A stretch of DNA of 64,000 bases from NCBI RefSeq assembly GCF_900215375.1, contig NZ_OBEF01000012.1:1-64000 (forward strand), written 5' to 3'. Position numbers and translations under genes: made by a program. Of this stretch, positions 11,279 through 20,030 are shown piece after piece (the first letter of the stretch is position 1; each line of letters opens with the position of its first letter). The stretch is from Enterobacter sp. CC120223-11. GTDB lineage: Bacteria > Pseudomonadota > Gammaproteobacteria > Enterobacterales > Enterobacteriaceae. A model generated the notes under the pieces. The model searched no databases and was not told the DNA's origin. It worked only from the letters and a program-made list of their open reading frames with translations.

Positions 11279-11307
11279 CAGGGCACCGTAACGGTGCCCT
11301 GTCTCTT
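11279..11307 (+). terminator. metH terminator
   Basis: CAGGGCACCG, loop TAA, CGGTGCCCTG is a near-perfect stem, followed by TCTCTTT. The stem is strong but the T tract is interrupted. Confidence 0.75.
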
Positions 11308-11349
11308 TCCGGGGCGTAAACCCCTATACTGATGAAAGGGTTATATTTC

Positions 11350-11577
11350 CCCTCTCCCTAACCCTCTCCCTGAAGGAGAGGGAACCGGAACAGTGCCGTA
11401 TATTCTCCCCCTCCCAAAGGGAAGAGGGAACCGGAGTGGTGCCGTATATTCCCCCCCAAAGGGAGAGGGAACTGGAGCGGTGCCGTATATTCTCTCCCTC
11501 CCAAAGGAAAGAGGGAACCGGAATGGTGCCGTATATTCTCCCTCTCCCTGTGGGAGAGGGTCGGGGAGAGGGAGACA
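11350..11577. repeat. Tandem-repeat array bounded by CCCTCTCCC palindromes
   Basis: The 360-base metH-yjbB spacer holds no gene but a repeat array. The motif GTGCCGTATATTC begins at 11393, 11439, 11480 and 11526, giving periods of 46, 41 and 46 bases. Each unit also carries a C-rich run, AAAGG and GAGGGAACCGGA. The array starts with CCCTCTCCCTAACCCTCTCC and ends with a full CCCTCTCCC/GGGAGAGGG hairpin near 11541-11560. It looks like one palindromic element expanded by slippage, with partial decay of inner stems. Confidence 0.85.
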
Positions 11578-11617
11578 TCCGATGGAATACCTATAACGAT
11601 AAGGAGAACAAAAATCC

Positions 11618-13249
11618 GTGCTGACTCTGTTACACCTGCTTTCTGCTGTCGCCCTTTTGGTGTGGGGCACTCACATTGTTCGAACCGGCGTTATGCGCGT
11701 GTTTGGCGCACGCCTGCGAACCGTTCTTAGCCGCAGCGTCGAAAAGAAACCACTCGCCTTCTGCGCGGGGATCGGCGTCACCGCGCTGGTGCAAAGCAGC
11801 AACGCCACCACCATGCTGGTGACGTCGTTTGTCGCGCAGGATTTGGTGGCGCTGACGCCAGCGCTTGTCATTGTACTCGGGGCCGATGTGGGTACCGCGC
11901 TAATGGCGCGTGTGCTGACGTTTGACCTCTCCTGGCTGTCGCCGCTGCTGATTTTCATCGGGGTTATCTTCTTCCTGGGCCGCAAGCAAACCCGCGCCGG
12001 GCAGCTTGGACGCGTGGGGATTGGCCTTGGCCTGATCCTGCTGGCGCTGGAACTGATTGTGCAGGCCGTCCACCCGATTACCCAGGCCAACGGCGTGCAG
12101 GTTATCTTCGCCTCGCTGACCGGCGATATCATGCTGGATGCGTTGATTGGCGCACTGTTCGCGGTCATCACCTACTCAAGCCTGGCTGCGGTGCTGCTGA
12201 CGGCCACGCTCACCGCCACGGGTGTGATTTCGTTCCCTGTCGCGCTGTGCCTGGTCATTGGCGCTAACCTCGGTTCGGGCCTGCTGGCGATGCTCAACAA
12301 CAGCGCTGCCAATGCCGCCGCCCGTCGCGTGGCGCTCGGCAGCCTGCTGTTCAAGCTGATTGGTAGCCTGATTGTGTTGCCGTTCGTGCATATCCTGGCA
12401 GATGTCATGGCACGCCTGCCGGTAGCGAAATCTGAACTGGTTATCTACTTCCACGTCTTCTACAACCTGATCCGCTGCCTGGCGATGGTGCCGTTTGCCG
12501 AGCCGATGGCACGCTTCTGCAAGCGCATCATTCAGGACGTGCCGGAGCTTGATGCCCGCCTGAAGCCGAAACATCTGGATCCTACGGCGCTGGACACGCC
12601 AACGCTCGCGCTGGCGAATGCTGCCCGCGAAACGCTGCGCATAGGCGACGCCATGGAAAACATGATGGATGGCCTGCGCAAAGTGATGCACGGCGAGCCG
12701 CGAGAGGAGAAAGAGCTGCGTAAGATTGCCGATGACGTCAACGTGCTCTACACCGCCATCAAGCTCTATCTGGCGCGGATGCCGAAGGACGAACTGGCGG
12801 AAGAGGAGTCGCGCCGCTGGGCGGAAATCATCGAGATGTCGCTGAACCTTGAACAGGCCTCGGACATCATCGAGCGCATGGGCAGTGAAATTGCCGACAA
12901 ATCCCTCGCCGCGCGGCGGGCCTTCTCCATTGAAGGGCTGAAGGAGCTGGACGGTTTATTCGAGCAACTGCTCAGCAATCTGCAGCTGGCGATGTCGGTG
13001 TTCTTCTCCGGCGACGTCGACAGCGCCCGCCGCCTGCGTCGTAATAAGCACCGTTTCCGCATTCTTAACCGTCGCTATTCGCATGCACACGTTGATCGCC
13101 TGCATCAGCAAAACGTGCAAAGTATCGAAACCAGTTCGCTCCACCTGGGGTTGCTTGGCGACATGAAGCGTCTGAACTCGCTGTTCTGCGCCGTTGCTTA
13201 CAGCGTGATGGAGCAGCCAGACGAAGACGACGATCGCGACGACTATTAA
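11618..13249 (+). CDS. yjbB: Na/Pi-cotransporter family protein YjbB
   Basis: This is an inner-membrane protein of the sodium-phosphate cotransporter family; E. coli YjbB has been linked to phosphate export. The first 300 or so residues contain about eight hydrophobic segments with two Na_Pi repeats, including GVTALVQSSNATTMLVTS, whose QSSNATT signature is typical. The remaining 240 residues form a helical PhoU-like cytoplasmic tail. The start is GTG at 11618 with AAGGAG about 11 bases upstream, slightly distant. In E. coli K-12 pepE follows; here rluF begins 73 bases after the stop. Confidence 0.93.
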   Translation: MLTLLHLLSAVALLVWGTHIVRTGVMRVFGARLRTVLSRSVEKKPLAFCAGIGVTALVQSSNATTMLVTSFVAQDLVALTPALVIVLGADVGTALMARVLTFDLSWLSPLLIFIGVIFFLGRKQTRAGQLGRVGIGLGLILLALELIVQAVHPITQANGVQVIFASLTGDIMLDALIGALFAVITYSSLAAVLLTATLTATGVISFPVALCLVIGANLGSGLLAMLNNSAANAAARRVALGSLLFKLIGSLIVLPFVHILADVMARLPVAKSELVIYFHVFYNLIRCLAMVPFAEPMARFCKRIIQDVPELDARLKPKHLDPTALDTPTLALANAARETLRIGDAMENMMDGLRKVMHGEPREEKELRKIADDVNVLYTAIKLYLARMPKDELAEEESRRWAEIIEMSLNLEQASDIIERMGSEIADKSLAARRAFSIEGLKELDGLFEQLLSNLQLAMSVFFSGDVDSARRLRRNKHRFRILNRRYSHAHVDRLHQQNVQSIETSSLHLGLLGDMKRLNSLFCAVAYSVMEQPDEDDDRDDY

Positions 13250-13322
13250 TCCTGCCTGAAGGCTGTCGGGTATTTTCTATGCCCGGCAGCCTGCGGTATA
13301 GTTCACGCTTACAGGAGAAACT

Positions 13323-14216
13323 ATGCTGCCAGAACAATCAACCCGATTAAACAAATACATCAGCGAAAGCGGGATTTGCTCGCGTCGCGACGCCGACCGC
13401 TACATCGAGCAGGGCAACGTGTTCATCAACGGCAAGCGTGCCTCGGTGGGGGATCAGGTTATTGCCGGTGATGTGGTGAAGGTCAATGGGCAGCTGATTG
13501 AACCGCGTGATGAGGAAGATTTGGTGCTGATAGCACTCAATAAACCGGTCGGCATTATCAGCACCACGGAAGATGGTGAGCGCGATAACATCGTCAATTT
13601 CGTTAATCACAGCAAACGCGTGTTTCCGATTGGCCGCCTCGACAAAGATTCCCAGGGGCTGATTTTCCTCACCAACCATGGCGATCTGGTGAATAAAATT
13701 CTGCGTGCTGGTAACGATCATGAGAAAGAGTATCTGGTTACGGTGGATAAACCCGTCACCGATGATTTTATTCGTGGCATGAGCGCAGGTGTGCCGATCC
13801 TCGGTACCGTCACCAAAAAATGTAAAGTGAAAAAAGAAGGTCCGTTCACGTTCCGTATCATTCTGGTGCAGGGGCTGAACCGTCAAATTCGTCGTATGAC
13901 CAAGCATTTCGGTTTTGAAGTGACCAAACTTGAGCGCACAAGGATCATGAACGTCAATCTCAAGGGCCTGCCGCTCGGTGAATGGCGCGACCTGACCGAC
14001 GACGAACTGATCGATCTGTTTAAGTTAATTGAGCATTCGTCCTCGGAAGACGAATCGGAAAAAGCCAAACATAAGGCTAAGGCTAAGCCGAAAACCGCCG
14101 CTACGCCTGCGAAAAAACCGGCCAGCAGCGGTGCAAAAAATATGGCGAAAACCCCGGCGGAGTTAGCCAACCGTAAGCGCTTTACGTCGCCTGGGCGTAA
14201 GAAGAAAGGGCGCTAA
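13323..14216 (+). CDS. rluF: 23S rRNA pseudouridine(2604) synthase RluF
   Basis: RluF makes pseudouridine 2604 in 23S rRNA. The 297-residue protein has an N-terminal S4 domain (about 1-65, [20 protein letters not shown]), then the RsuA/RluB/E/F catalytic domain. [10 protein letters not shown] contains the catalytic aspartate at residue 107. The C-terminal 60 residues are lysine- and alanine-rich, probably disordered and RNA-binding. ACAGGAGAAAC precedes the start. Confidence 0.95.
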   Translation: MLPEQSTRLNKYISESGICSRRDADRYIEQGNVFINGKRASVGDQVIAGDVVKVNGQLIEPRDEEDLVLIALNKPVGIISTTEDGERDNIVNFVNHSKRVFPIGRLDKDSQGLIFLTNHGDLVNKILRAGNDHEKEYLVTVDKPVTDDFIRGMSAGVPILGTVTKKCKVKKEGPFTFRIILVQGLNRQIRRMTKHFGFEVTKLERTRIMNVNLKGLPLGEWRDLTDDELIDLFKLIEHSSSEDESEKAKHKAKAKPKTAATPAKKPASSGAKNMAKTPAELANRKRFTSPGRKKKGR

Positions 14217-14231
14217 GCCTTCTGTTATATA

Positions 14232-14256
14232 GCCGGGGGCGGAGCTGCCACCCGGC
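14232..14256. repeat. REP-like hairpin between rluF and yjbD
   Basis: GCCGGG and CCCGGC arms around a loop with GCGGAGCTGCCA form a short GC-rich hairpin in the gap between the convergent genes rluF and yjbD. It resembles a degenerate REP unit and may act as a two-way mRNA end. Confidence 0.5.
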
Positions 14257-14264
14257 AAAAAGCA

Positions 14265-14537
14265 CTACCGCCTTCCACGCACCGGCGTGCTCGCCGACCA
14301 CGAAAACGTCGCTTCTTTATCGGTTTTATAAGCCTGCTTTTTCTTCAGCTGACGCGCTTTCTTCGCCTCGGCTTCCCGTTCGGCCATCAGCTTGTCGATA
14401 TACTCTTTTTTGAGGTGATTGTTTTCTGCGTTCGTCAGCGGGCGACCGTGAGCAATACGGGCGCGGTCGAGGAGGGTTTTCAGCTCGCGTTGTTCTTTCT
14501 CGGTCATGTCCTGCTGGGTCAGACGGGCGATTGCCAT
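14265..14537 (-). CDS. yjbD: DUF3811 family protein YjbD
   Basis: A 90-residue, highly charged helical protein of unknown function, nearly identical in length and pattern to E. coli YjbD: MTEKEQRELKTLLDRARIAHG in the first third, then a lysine-rich stretch (KKARQLKKKQAYK) and the ending FSWSASTPVRGRR. There is no signal peptide or membrane segment. Its position beside rluF is conserved. No function can be claimed from sequence. Confidence 0.92.
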   Translation of the reverse strand: MAIARLTQQDMTEKEQRELKTLLDRARIAHGRPLTNAENNHLKKEYIDKLMAEREAEAKKARQLKKKQAYKTDKEATFSWSASTPVRGRR

Positions 14538-14567
14538 GATGATTACCTCGATTGAAGAGTGACGCCG

Positions 14568-14849
14568 TTAAGTATTCTTGATTGTCAGCTCCAGGCCCAG
14601 CGCTTTCATCATTGCGAGGGTGGATTTGAGGGTTGGGTTGCCTTTATTGCTGAAAGAGCGGTAAAGCTGTTCGCGTGAAAGCCCAGTTTCTGTCGCAATC
14701 GCGTGCATGCCTTTCGCTCTGGCAACCACGCCGAGTGCTTCAGCGATATAGGCCGCATCGCCCGTTTCCAGAGCATCATTCATGAAAATAGCAATGCACT
14801 CGTCATCGACCAGCGCGCTGGCGGGATCATAAATGGTCAGATTTTTCAT
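14568..14849 (-). CDS. Type II antitoxin, HTH (addiction-module antidote family)
   Basis: From the ATG at 14849 the protein has 93 residues: MKNLTIYDPASALVDDECI, then an HTH around 45-75 (MHAIATETGLSREQLYRSFS) and the ending ALGLELTIKN. This is the pattern of the HI1420-type downstream antidote family, which binds and neutralises a RelE/ParE-like partner and represses the operon. The start overlaps the toxin stop by 23 bases, so translation is probably coupled. A longer open frame exists upstream but lies inside the toxin gene. No equivalent is present at this locus in E. coli K-12. Confidence 0.82.
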   Translation of the reverse strand: MKNLTIYDPASALVDDECIAIFMNDALETGDAAYIAEALGVVARAKGMHAIATETGLSREQLYRSFSNKGNPTLKSTLAMMKALGLELTIKNT

Positions 14850-15159
14850 AGGGCTGAGCCTCTTTTGTTTCGTATTCTCTGGCGAGATACTTTGCAGCGA
14901 CGATGTCATTACTTTGAGAACTTTTGTCTCCACCACAGAGTAGCAGGATAATTATGTCGTTCCGTCTTTGAAAATAGATGCGGTATCCTGGGCCATAGTG
15001 AATACGTATTTCACTAATATTGTCGCCGATGGATTTCACATCTCCGGGCTGCCCGTTTGCCAGCCGAAAAATACGCGCGGCAATAAGCGCCTTCACTCTT
15101 CTGTCCTTCAGACGAGATTCCCATTTCTGATAGACAGGAGTTTGCTGAATAATTTTCAT
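14827..15159 (-). CDS. Type II toxin, RelE/ParE superfamily (HI1419-type)
   Basis: The 110-residue protein is small and basic: QTPVYQKWESRLKDRRVKALIAARIFRLANGQPGDVKSIGDNISEIRIHYG is broken here only for reading; its key parts are the RLANGQPGD segment and the EIRIHYGPGYRIYF strand, hallmarks of this toxin family. Members usually cleave mRNA at the ribosome. AGGAAAGGAT precedes the start well. It is the first gene of a two-gene operon ahead of the antitoxin, the toxin-first order typical of this family. A 22-bp palindrome lies immediately upstream. Activity is inferred from family membership. Confidence 0.82.
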   Translation of the reverse strand: MKIIQQTPVYQKWESRLKDRRVKALIAARIFRLANGQPGDVKSIGDNISEIRIHYGPGYRIYFQRRNDIIILLLCGGDKSSQSNDIVAAKYLAREYETKEAQPYEKSDHL

Positions 15160-15166
15160 ATCCTTT

Positions 15167-15188
15167 CCTGTATTTTATAAACTACAGG
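15167..15188 (-). promoter_or_regulatory. Palindromic operator of the toxin-antitoxin operon
   Basis: cctgta-ttttataaac-tacagg reads almost the same on both strands: 20 of 22 positions are symmetric. It ends 8 bases before the toxin start codon and contains TTTATAAA, so promoter and ribosome site are packed together. The antitoxin is the obvious candidate ligand. Confidence 0.7.
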
Positions 15189-15307
15189 TCAGAGTGCAAG
15201 GAAAGAGATGTGACGGAAAGCAGGAAAAAGGAATGCGGGGGCTTAAATTGTAATGTCTGAAAGCTGCACGCAGCATTTTGCAATACGAGCGTTTGTTGCG
15301 CACTGAA

Positions 15308-15336
15308 CTAAAACATGGCCCCACTCGGGGCCATGT
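15308..15336 (-). terminator. Terminator after panS
   Basis: ACATGGCCCC, loop ACTC, GGGGCCATGT is a perfect 10-bp stem; read on the minus strand it is followed by TTTTAG. It closes the panS transcript. Confidence 0.8.
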
Positions 15337-15344
15337 CCTGCGAG

Positions 15345-16286
15345 TTAGCTCTCCTTCGCCACCGCAATCTTCTCTTTTTCGACAGGCTTACCGGACCAGT
15401 AGCCCGCCAGCAGCGAGCCGGAGAGGTTGTGCCAGACCGAGAACAGTGCGCCGGGCAGCGCTGCGAGCGGGCCGAAGTAGATTTTGCCGAGGGCCGCAGC
15501 AAGGCCGGAGTTCTGCATGCCGACTTCAATGGCCAGCGTACGGCAGGTGGATTCGTCGAAACCGAACAGGCGTCCGCCCCAGTAACCGCCGAGCAGGCCG
15601 ATGGTGTTGTGCAGGATCACCGCGATAATCACCACGAAGCCAACTGAGGCAATGTGCGAGGCAGAACCGGCCACCACGGCGCTGATGATGGCCAGAATAC
15701 AGACCATCGAGAAGGCGGGCAGGTAAGGCTCAATGGCTTTCACCAGGCGCGGCAGCAGGTGATGGACGACCAGCCCCAGCGCAATCGGGATCACCACGAT
15801 TTGCAGAATGCTGAGCAGCATGCCCATCACGTCGACCTGAATATGAGTGTCGACGTACAGGCGCGTCAGCAGCGGCGTGGCAATCACGCCAACCAGCGTG
15901 GAAACGGATGAAATCGTTACGGACAGCGCAACGTCACCCTTCGCCAGAAAAATCATCACGTTCGACGCCGTTCCGCTGGCGACGCTCCCGACCAGCACCA
16001 TTCCGGCAGAGAGTTCAGGCGGCATCCGGAACAGCATCGCCAGCAGCCACGCCGCGAGCGGCATCACCAGATAGTGCAGAAAAATGCCTGCCGCCACCGG
16101 GGCCGGGCGTGACAGCACGCGCTTAAAGTCGTCGAGCTTCAGGTGAACGCCCATGCCGAACATGATCAGCATCAGCAGCGTGGTGACCCACGGGCCAATC
16201 GGCGTGAAGGTTGTCGGCGTTTTGTAGGCGAGGACAGAGAGCAGCACGGCCCAGAGCGGGAACAGCCGCGTGAATTTAGCGAGCAT
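15345..16286 (-). CDS. panS: Bile acid:sodium symporter family transporter, PanS-like
   Basis: The 313-residue membrane protein has about nine or ten hydrophobic segments of the BASS fold. Typical motifs are [32 protein letters not shown] and [15 protein letters not shown], which carry the sodium- and substrate-binding crossover regions. In Salmonella a BASS protein of this size, PanS, takes up ketopantoate, pantoate and pantothenate; the assignment here rests on remembered similarity and size. AAGGAAAA precedes the start. It lies 93 bases downstream of lysC on the same strand, but separated by a terminator. It is not at this place in E. coli K-12. Confidence 0.72.
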   Translation of the reverse strand: MLAKFTRLFPLWAVLLSVLAYKTPTTFTPIGPWVTTLLMLIMFGMGVHLKLDDFKRVLSRPAPVAAGIFLHYLVMPLAAWLLAMLFRMPPELSAGMVLVGSVASGTASNVMIFLAKGDVALSVTISSVSTLVGVIATPLLTRLYVDTHIQVDVMGMLLSILQIVVIPIALGLVVHHLLPRLVKAIEPYLPAFSMVCILAIISAVVAGSASHIASVGFVVIIAVILHNTIGLLGGYWGGRLFGFDESTCRTLAIEVGMQNSGLAAALGKIYFGPLAALPGALFSVWHNLSGSLLAGYWSGKPVEKEKIAVAKES

Positions 16287-16324
16287 CTTGTTTTCCTTAA
16301 AGTTGTGTTGTCTTTTTATAGGTA

Positions 16325-16350
16325 TAAAAAAGCCGGGTTCGAGCCCGGCC
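16325..16350 (-). terminator. lysC terminator
   Basis: On the minus strand GCCGGGCTCGAACCCGGC is followed by TTTTTT, a strong intrinsic terminator between lysC and panS. Confidence 0.9.
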
Positions 16351-16379
16351 TTATCTATTGTTTATCCTGCTAAGGGATT

Positions 16380-17741
16380 TTATTCAAACAGATTGTGATG
16401 AAGTTTTTGCACGACCTGCTCGGCTTCGCCGCCCGGCACGAGGAAGCAGAGGTTATGGCTTGATGCGCCGTAGCAAATCATGCGGATGTTGAACGGTTCG
16501 AGCACGCCGAACACCTCTTTGCCCACGCCACAGGCTTTCGACAGATCGTTGCCAATCAGCGCAATGAGCGCCAGATTCTCTTCAACTTCCACGCGACAAA
16601 GCGCGGAAAGTTCGATCAGCAGAGACTGCGTCAGCAGCGTATCGCTGGTGGCTGTAGAACCGGTGGTGTCGAGCGTCAGTGCAACGCTCACTTCCGAGGT
16701 GGTGATCAGATCGACCGAAATGTTATGCCGCGCCAGAATACCGAAGACTTCCGCGAGGAAGCCGCGGGAATGCAGCATGTTCAGGCTATGCAGCGTCAGC
16801 AGGGTTTGCTTACGACGCAGCGCCAGGGCGCGGAACAGCGGCGGGTTTTCGGTTTTTTTGCACACCAGCGTCCCGCCCGCTTTTGGATCTTTGCTGGAGC
16901 CGACGAAAACGGGAATATCGCTGCGTACTGCAGGCAGCAGCGTGGCCGGGTGCAGCACCTTCGCGCCGAAGGTGGCGAGTTCTGCCGCTTCTTCAAACGC
17001 AATTTCATCGATGCGATGTGCGGCAGGCACCACGCGCGGGTCGGTGGTGTAGATGCCCGGCACGTCGGTCCAGATGTCTACGCGAGTAGCATGCAGCGCC
17101 TCGCCGAGCAGGGCAGCCGTATAATCGCTACCGCCGCGGCCAAGCGTCGTGGTGCGGCCTTTCGCTTCGCTGCCGATAAAGCCCTGGGTAATCACCAGAC
17201 CTTCTTCCAGGCGCGGGGCAAGCAGCTGAGCGGTGAGCTCAGCCAGGGCGGCAACGTCCGGTTCAGCACGACCAAAGCGATCGCTGGTGCGCATCACTTT
17301 GCGTACGTCAAACCACTGTGCAGCAACGCTACGCTCACGCAGGATTTCGACAAACAGCAGCGTCGACATCAGTTCGCCGTGGCTCACCAGTTCGTCGGTC
17401 AGCGCGGTGGAGGTGGCAAGCGAAGCGGCTTCCGCCAAAGTGGTGATGTTTTCCAGCAGGCGCTCGACTTCTTCGCGGATCACGTTCGGATTTTGCAGGC
17501 GCTCAAGAATATCGAACTGAATTTTGCGTAGCGCGTCGAGCTTCACAAAGCGCTCGGTGGCTTCAAGGCCTTCGGCCAGGGCAACCAGCAGGTTAGTGAC
17601 GCCCGCAGAGGCGGAAAGCACCACTACGCGTGCGCCAGAGTCGGTAAGCACCACGTCGGCGCTGCGGTTCATGGCATCGTAATCGGCAACGCTGGTGCCA
17701 CCAAATTTGGCCACAACGAGCGGGGAAACGGCTTGTGTCAT
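16380..17741 (-). CDS. lysC: Lysine-sensitive aspartokinase III
   Basis: LysC phosphorylates aspartate, the entry to lysine, threonine, methionine and diaminopimelate synthesis, and is inhibited by lysine. The 453-residue protein begins with the kinase signature KFGGTSVADYDAM, has the amino-acid-kinase domain (about 1-290) with GRGGSDYTAALL, then two ACT domains (about 310-453) that bind lysine (LLTLHSLNMLHSRGFLAEVF; LIALIGNDLS). GAGG lies six bases ahead of the ATG. It is controlled by a lysine riboswitch in the 300-base leader. Confidence 0.97.
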   Translation of the reverse strand: MTQAVSPLVVAKFGGTSVADYDAMNRSADVVLTDSGARVVVLSASAGVTNLLVALAEGLEATERFVKLDALRKIQFDILERLQNPNVIREEVERLLENITTLAEAASLATSTALTDELVSHGELMSTLLFVEILRERSVAAQWFDVRKVMRTSDRFGRAEPDVAALAELTAQLLAPRLEEGLVITQGFIGSEAKGRTTTLGRGGSDYTAALLGEALHATRVDIWTDVPGIYTTDPRVVPAAHRIDEIAFEEAAELATFGAKVLHPATLLPAVRSDIPVFVGSSKDPKAGGTLVCKKTENPPLFRALALRRKQTLLTLHSLNMLHSRGFLAEVFGILARHNISVDLITTSEVSVALTLDTTGSTATSDTLLTQSLLIELSALCRVEVEENLALIALIGNDLSKACGVGKEVFGVLEPFNIRMICYGASSHNLCFLVPGGEAEQVVQKLHHNLFE

Positions 17742-17822
17742 AACAACCTCGTGTCAGGGAATTAAATTCTCAGCCTTGGCACAAGGGAAGAGCGGAAGGG
17801 CAACGTAGAGGGCTACAGTTCA

Positions 17823-18011
17823 CCCAGAAGCGCTCCACCTTGTGAAGCGCCCGACTGCGGGTCGCTTCCGGTGACAACCCAGAGGATTCAGCCTCTGTAG
17901 CCGATGGTGAGCACTGCCAGGTGCTCCGCCATCTCGGCACCGCTCCCCATAAGGTGTTGTCTGTGGACTGGCTCCTCAAACACCTCGCCTGGGCGGTGCT
18001 CCTCTTCTGGC
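17823..18011 (-). ncRNA. Lysine riboswitch in the lysC leader
   Basis: The leader matches the E. coli lysC leader block by block on the minus strand: GGCCAGAAGAGGAGCACC at the 5' side of P1, AGGTGTTTGAGGAGCCAGTC, CATCGGCTACAGAGGCTGAA, TGGGTTGTCACCGGAAGCG and the 3' side CGCTTCTGGGTGAA. These are the conserved aptamer core and closing P1 helix. A separate small hairpin (CCTGCGCATTCGTGCGCAGG) lies just 5' of it, at 18011-18030. Between aptamer and start codon are about 80 bases with CCGCTCTTCCC and AAGGCTGAG, the expected expression platform. Lysine binding lowers lysC expression, in E. coli by translation block and mRNA cleavage. Confidence 0.93.
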
Positions 18012-18036
18012 CTGCGCACGAATGCGCAGGTAGGGG

Positions 18037-18069
18037 ATTATAATTAAAGGGTTGAAGGGGGGTTGTCAA
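18037..18069 (-). promoter_or_regulatory. lysC promoter region
   Basis: On the minus strand TATAAT lies at 18037-18042 and TTGACA at 18064-18069, but their spacing is 21 bases. TTTAAT at 18043-18048 would give 15. The true -10 is uncertain. The elements abut the end of the upstream antiporter gene. Confidence 0.55.
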
Positions 18070-18071
18070 TG

Positions 18072-19859
18072 TTACGATGGTGTCGATTTTTCATTTTCGA
18101 CTATCGCCACCAATGTACAGGGCAGCGGCGGGGTGAGTTGGCTGTTCATCGCCATCAGTACACCGTCCACTTTGCGGGCAAAAAGCGGAGTTGCGCCCGG
18201 GTTTGCTTGCTGGTATTCCTCCCAGCCAAAGTTCTCATTCAGCCGTGTCACTTTGACCACTGCCCCTTTCGCCAGCAGGCTGCTGAGTCGTGCCCAGGTG
18301 ATTTCTTTATCAAACAGCCGCTCATGGCTCGTCTCTTTTTCGCTCCGGCCTTTGGTTTCCTGACCTGTTCGAATGGAGAATACGCGCTTTTCGCCGAAGA
18401 TATGCCTGAAATGCAGCACAGCGAGCGCATTTTGATGGCGATTAGGCGACAGGGCGAGTACCTGGCGCGTTTCACTCAGATTCAGGTAGTTTTCGGCATG
18501 TTCCGACCAGACGTTGCCGTAGTAGGTCGGCAAGCCTTCCATTCGCGCCAGGCGGTAGTATTCCCAACTGTTGTCGCTGAGCTGGACGGGAATATCGAGT
18601 TTTTTCAGTGCCTGGGCGAGGGTGCGGGCGACCGTATTCGCCCCGACAATTAAAATACCGCGCGGTTTACGCTGCTGCACGCCAAGCCCGCGCGCGAGCC
18701 AGCCGCTGGTCAGGCTTTGCAAAACCACCGTGCCGATGATAATGGCGAAGACGACCGTCACCAGCTGATCGGCGCCTTCGTAGCCGTTTTTTTGTAGCGT
18801 CAGCGCGAACAACGAGCTGACCGCGGCGGCGACAATGCCGCGCGGGGCAATCCAGCACAGCAGCAGCTTTTCGCGCCACTCGAGGGCGGAGCGGAAGGTT
18901 GAGGCCAGAATGCAGAGAGGGCGGGCAACAAACTGTACGACCAGCAACAGCAGCAACAGTGGCCAGCCCATGGCCCAGAGCGCCTGAATATCCAGCCGGG
19001 CTGCCAGGATGATAAACAGCGCGGAGAGCAGAATGGCGGAAAGCTCCTCTTTAAACTCCACAATATCCGCCGTTTCGACCTCTTTCATATTGGCAAGCCA
19101 GATGCCAAGCACCGTCACTGCCAGCAGCCCGGACTCATCTGCCAGGGTGTTCGACAGGCCAAAGGTCAGGAGCACGATCGCGAGTACCGAAAAATTATGC
19201 AAATAGCCCGGCAGCCAGCCGCGTTTCAGCGCGGTGCCGAGCAAGAAACCAAAAATCGCGCCGCTGACAAGGCCTGTGGCCAGGGTTTGCGTCAGCATCA
19301 GCAGCAGGTGCCAGCCGCCGCTGGAGACTTCGCTTGCGGTAATAAATTCAAACACCAGCAGGGTAAAAATCGCCCCAACGGGGTCGATCACAATCCCTTC
19401 CCAGCGCAGCACCTGGTTGATGGAAGCCGTTGGGCGTACCACGCGCATCAGGGGAGCGATTACCGTCGGGCCAGTGACCACCGTCACCGCACCAATGAGC
19501 GCAGAAATTTGCGGCGTCAGCCCGAGGATGCCCCAGCAGGCCAGCGAAATAACGGCAAAGGTGATAAGCATTCCCACGGTCACCAGGTTGCGTACCACGC
19601 CGCCGAGGCCACGAATTTCATCGAAGCGCAACGTCAGCGCGCCCTCAAACAGAATGATGGCCACCGACAGCGATACCAGCGGAAACAGCAGCGGGCCAAA
19701 CAGCAGGTCGGGCTCAAGAATATGTAATCCAGGGCCAAGGCCGACGCCTATCAGCAGCAGCGGCAGAATGGCGGGAATACGTAAACCCCATGCCAGCCAT
19801 TGGGCCAGCAGAGAAGCGATAGCGATGATGACCAGCAGAAACGGGACAGGTAGCTCCAT
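18072..19859 (-). CDS. CPA1-family cation:proton antiporter with C-terminal nucleotide-binding-like domain
   Basis: The 595-residue protein has about 12-13 membrane segments in residues 1-390, with NhaP-type blocks: FEGALTLRFDEIRGLGGVV, TVVTGPTVIAPLMRVVRPT, ADESGLLAVTVLGIWLAN and WIAPRGIVAAAVSSLFAL. These carry the acidic and arginine residues typical of sodium/proton exchange. After RKPRG, residues about 400-520 form a Rossmann-like RCK/TrkA-N-type domain (GILIVGANTVARTLAQALKK, LPTYYGNVW), suggesting control by a nucleotide. The exchanged ion is unknown. The gene is between lysC and pgi, divergent from pgi, and is absent from this place in E. coli K-12. AAGGAAA lies about 12 bases before the ATG. 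Confidence 0.85.
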   Translation of the reverse strand: MELPVPFLLVIIAIASLLAQWLAWGLRIPAILPLLLIGVGLGPGLHILEPDLLFGPLLFPLVSLSVAIILFEGALTLRFDEIRGLGGVVRNLVTVGMLITFAVISLACWGILGLTPQISALIGAVTVVTGPTVIAPLMRVVRPTASINQVLRWEGIVIDPVGAIFTLLVFEFITASEVSSGGWHLLLMLTQTLATGLVSGAIFGFLLGTALKRGWLPGYLHNFSVLAIVLLTFGLSNTLADESGLLAVTVLGIWLANMKEVETADIVEFKEELSAILLSALFIILAARLDIQALWAMGWPLLLLLLVVQFVARPLCILASTFRSALEWREKLLLCWIAPRGIVAAAVSSLFALTLQKNGYEGADQLVTVVFAIIIGTVVLQSLTSGWLARGLGVQQRKPRGILIVGANTVARTLAQALKKLDIPVQLSDNSWEYYRLARMEGLPTYYGNVWSEHAENYLNLSETRQVLALSPNRHQNALAVLHFRHIFGEKRVFSIRTGQETKGRSEKETSHERLFDKEITWARLSSLLAKGAVVKVTRLNENFGWEEYQQANPGATPLFARKVDGVLMAMNSQLTPPLPCTLVAIVENEKSTPS

Positions 19860-20030
19860 TTTTTTATTTTCCTTATTCGCTTAGTGCGAGGGAAGATTGT
19901 CCGTCGGGCGATATATGCAGGATAACGCAGCGATGGCCGAAACGCGTAATGACACAAAAATCATCACAAAAAGCGCCGCAGGCGCTACAATCGACCGAAG
20001 TCACATTTTTCAAATCAGAAGAGTATTGCT

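Noticed and set aside
11350..11577. Repeat array as a possible CRISPR
   Set aside because: The repeated units are adjoining and similar throughout with no unique spacers of even length, and no cas genes are near.
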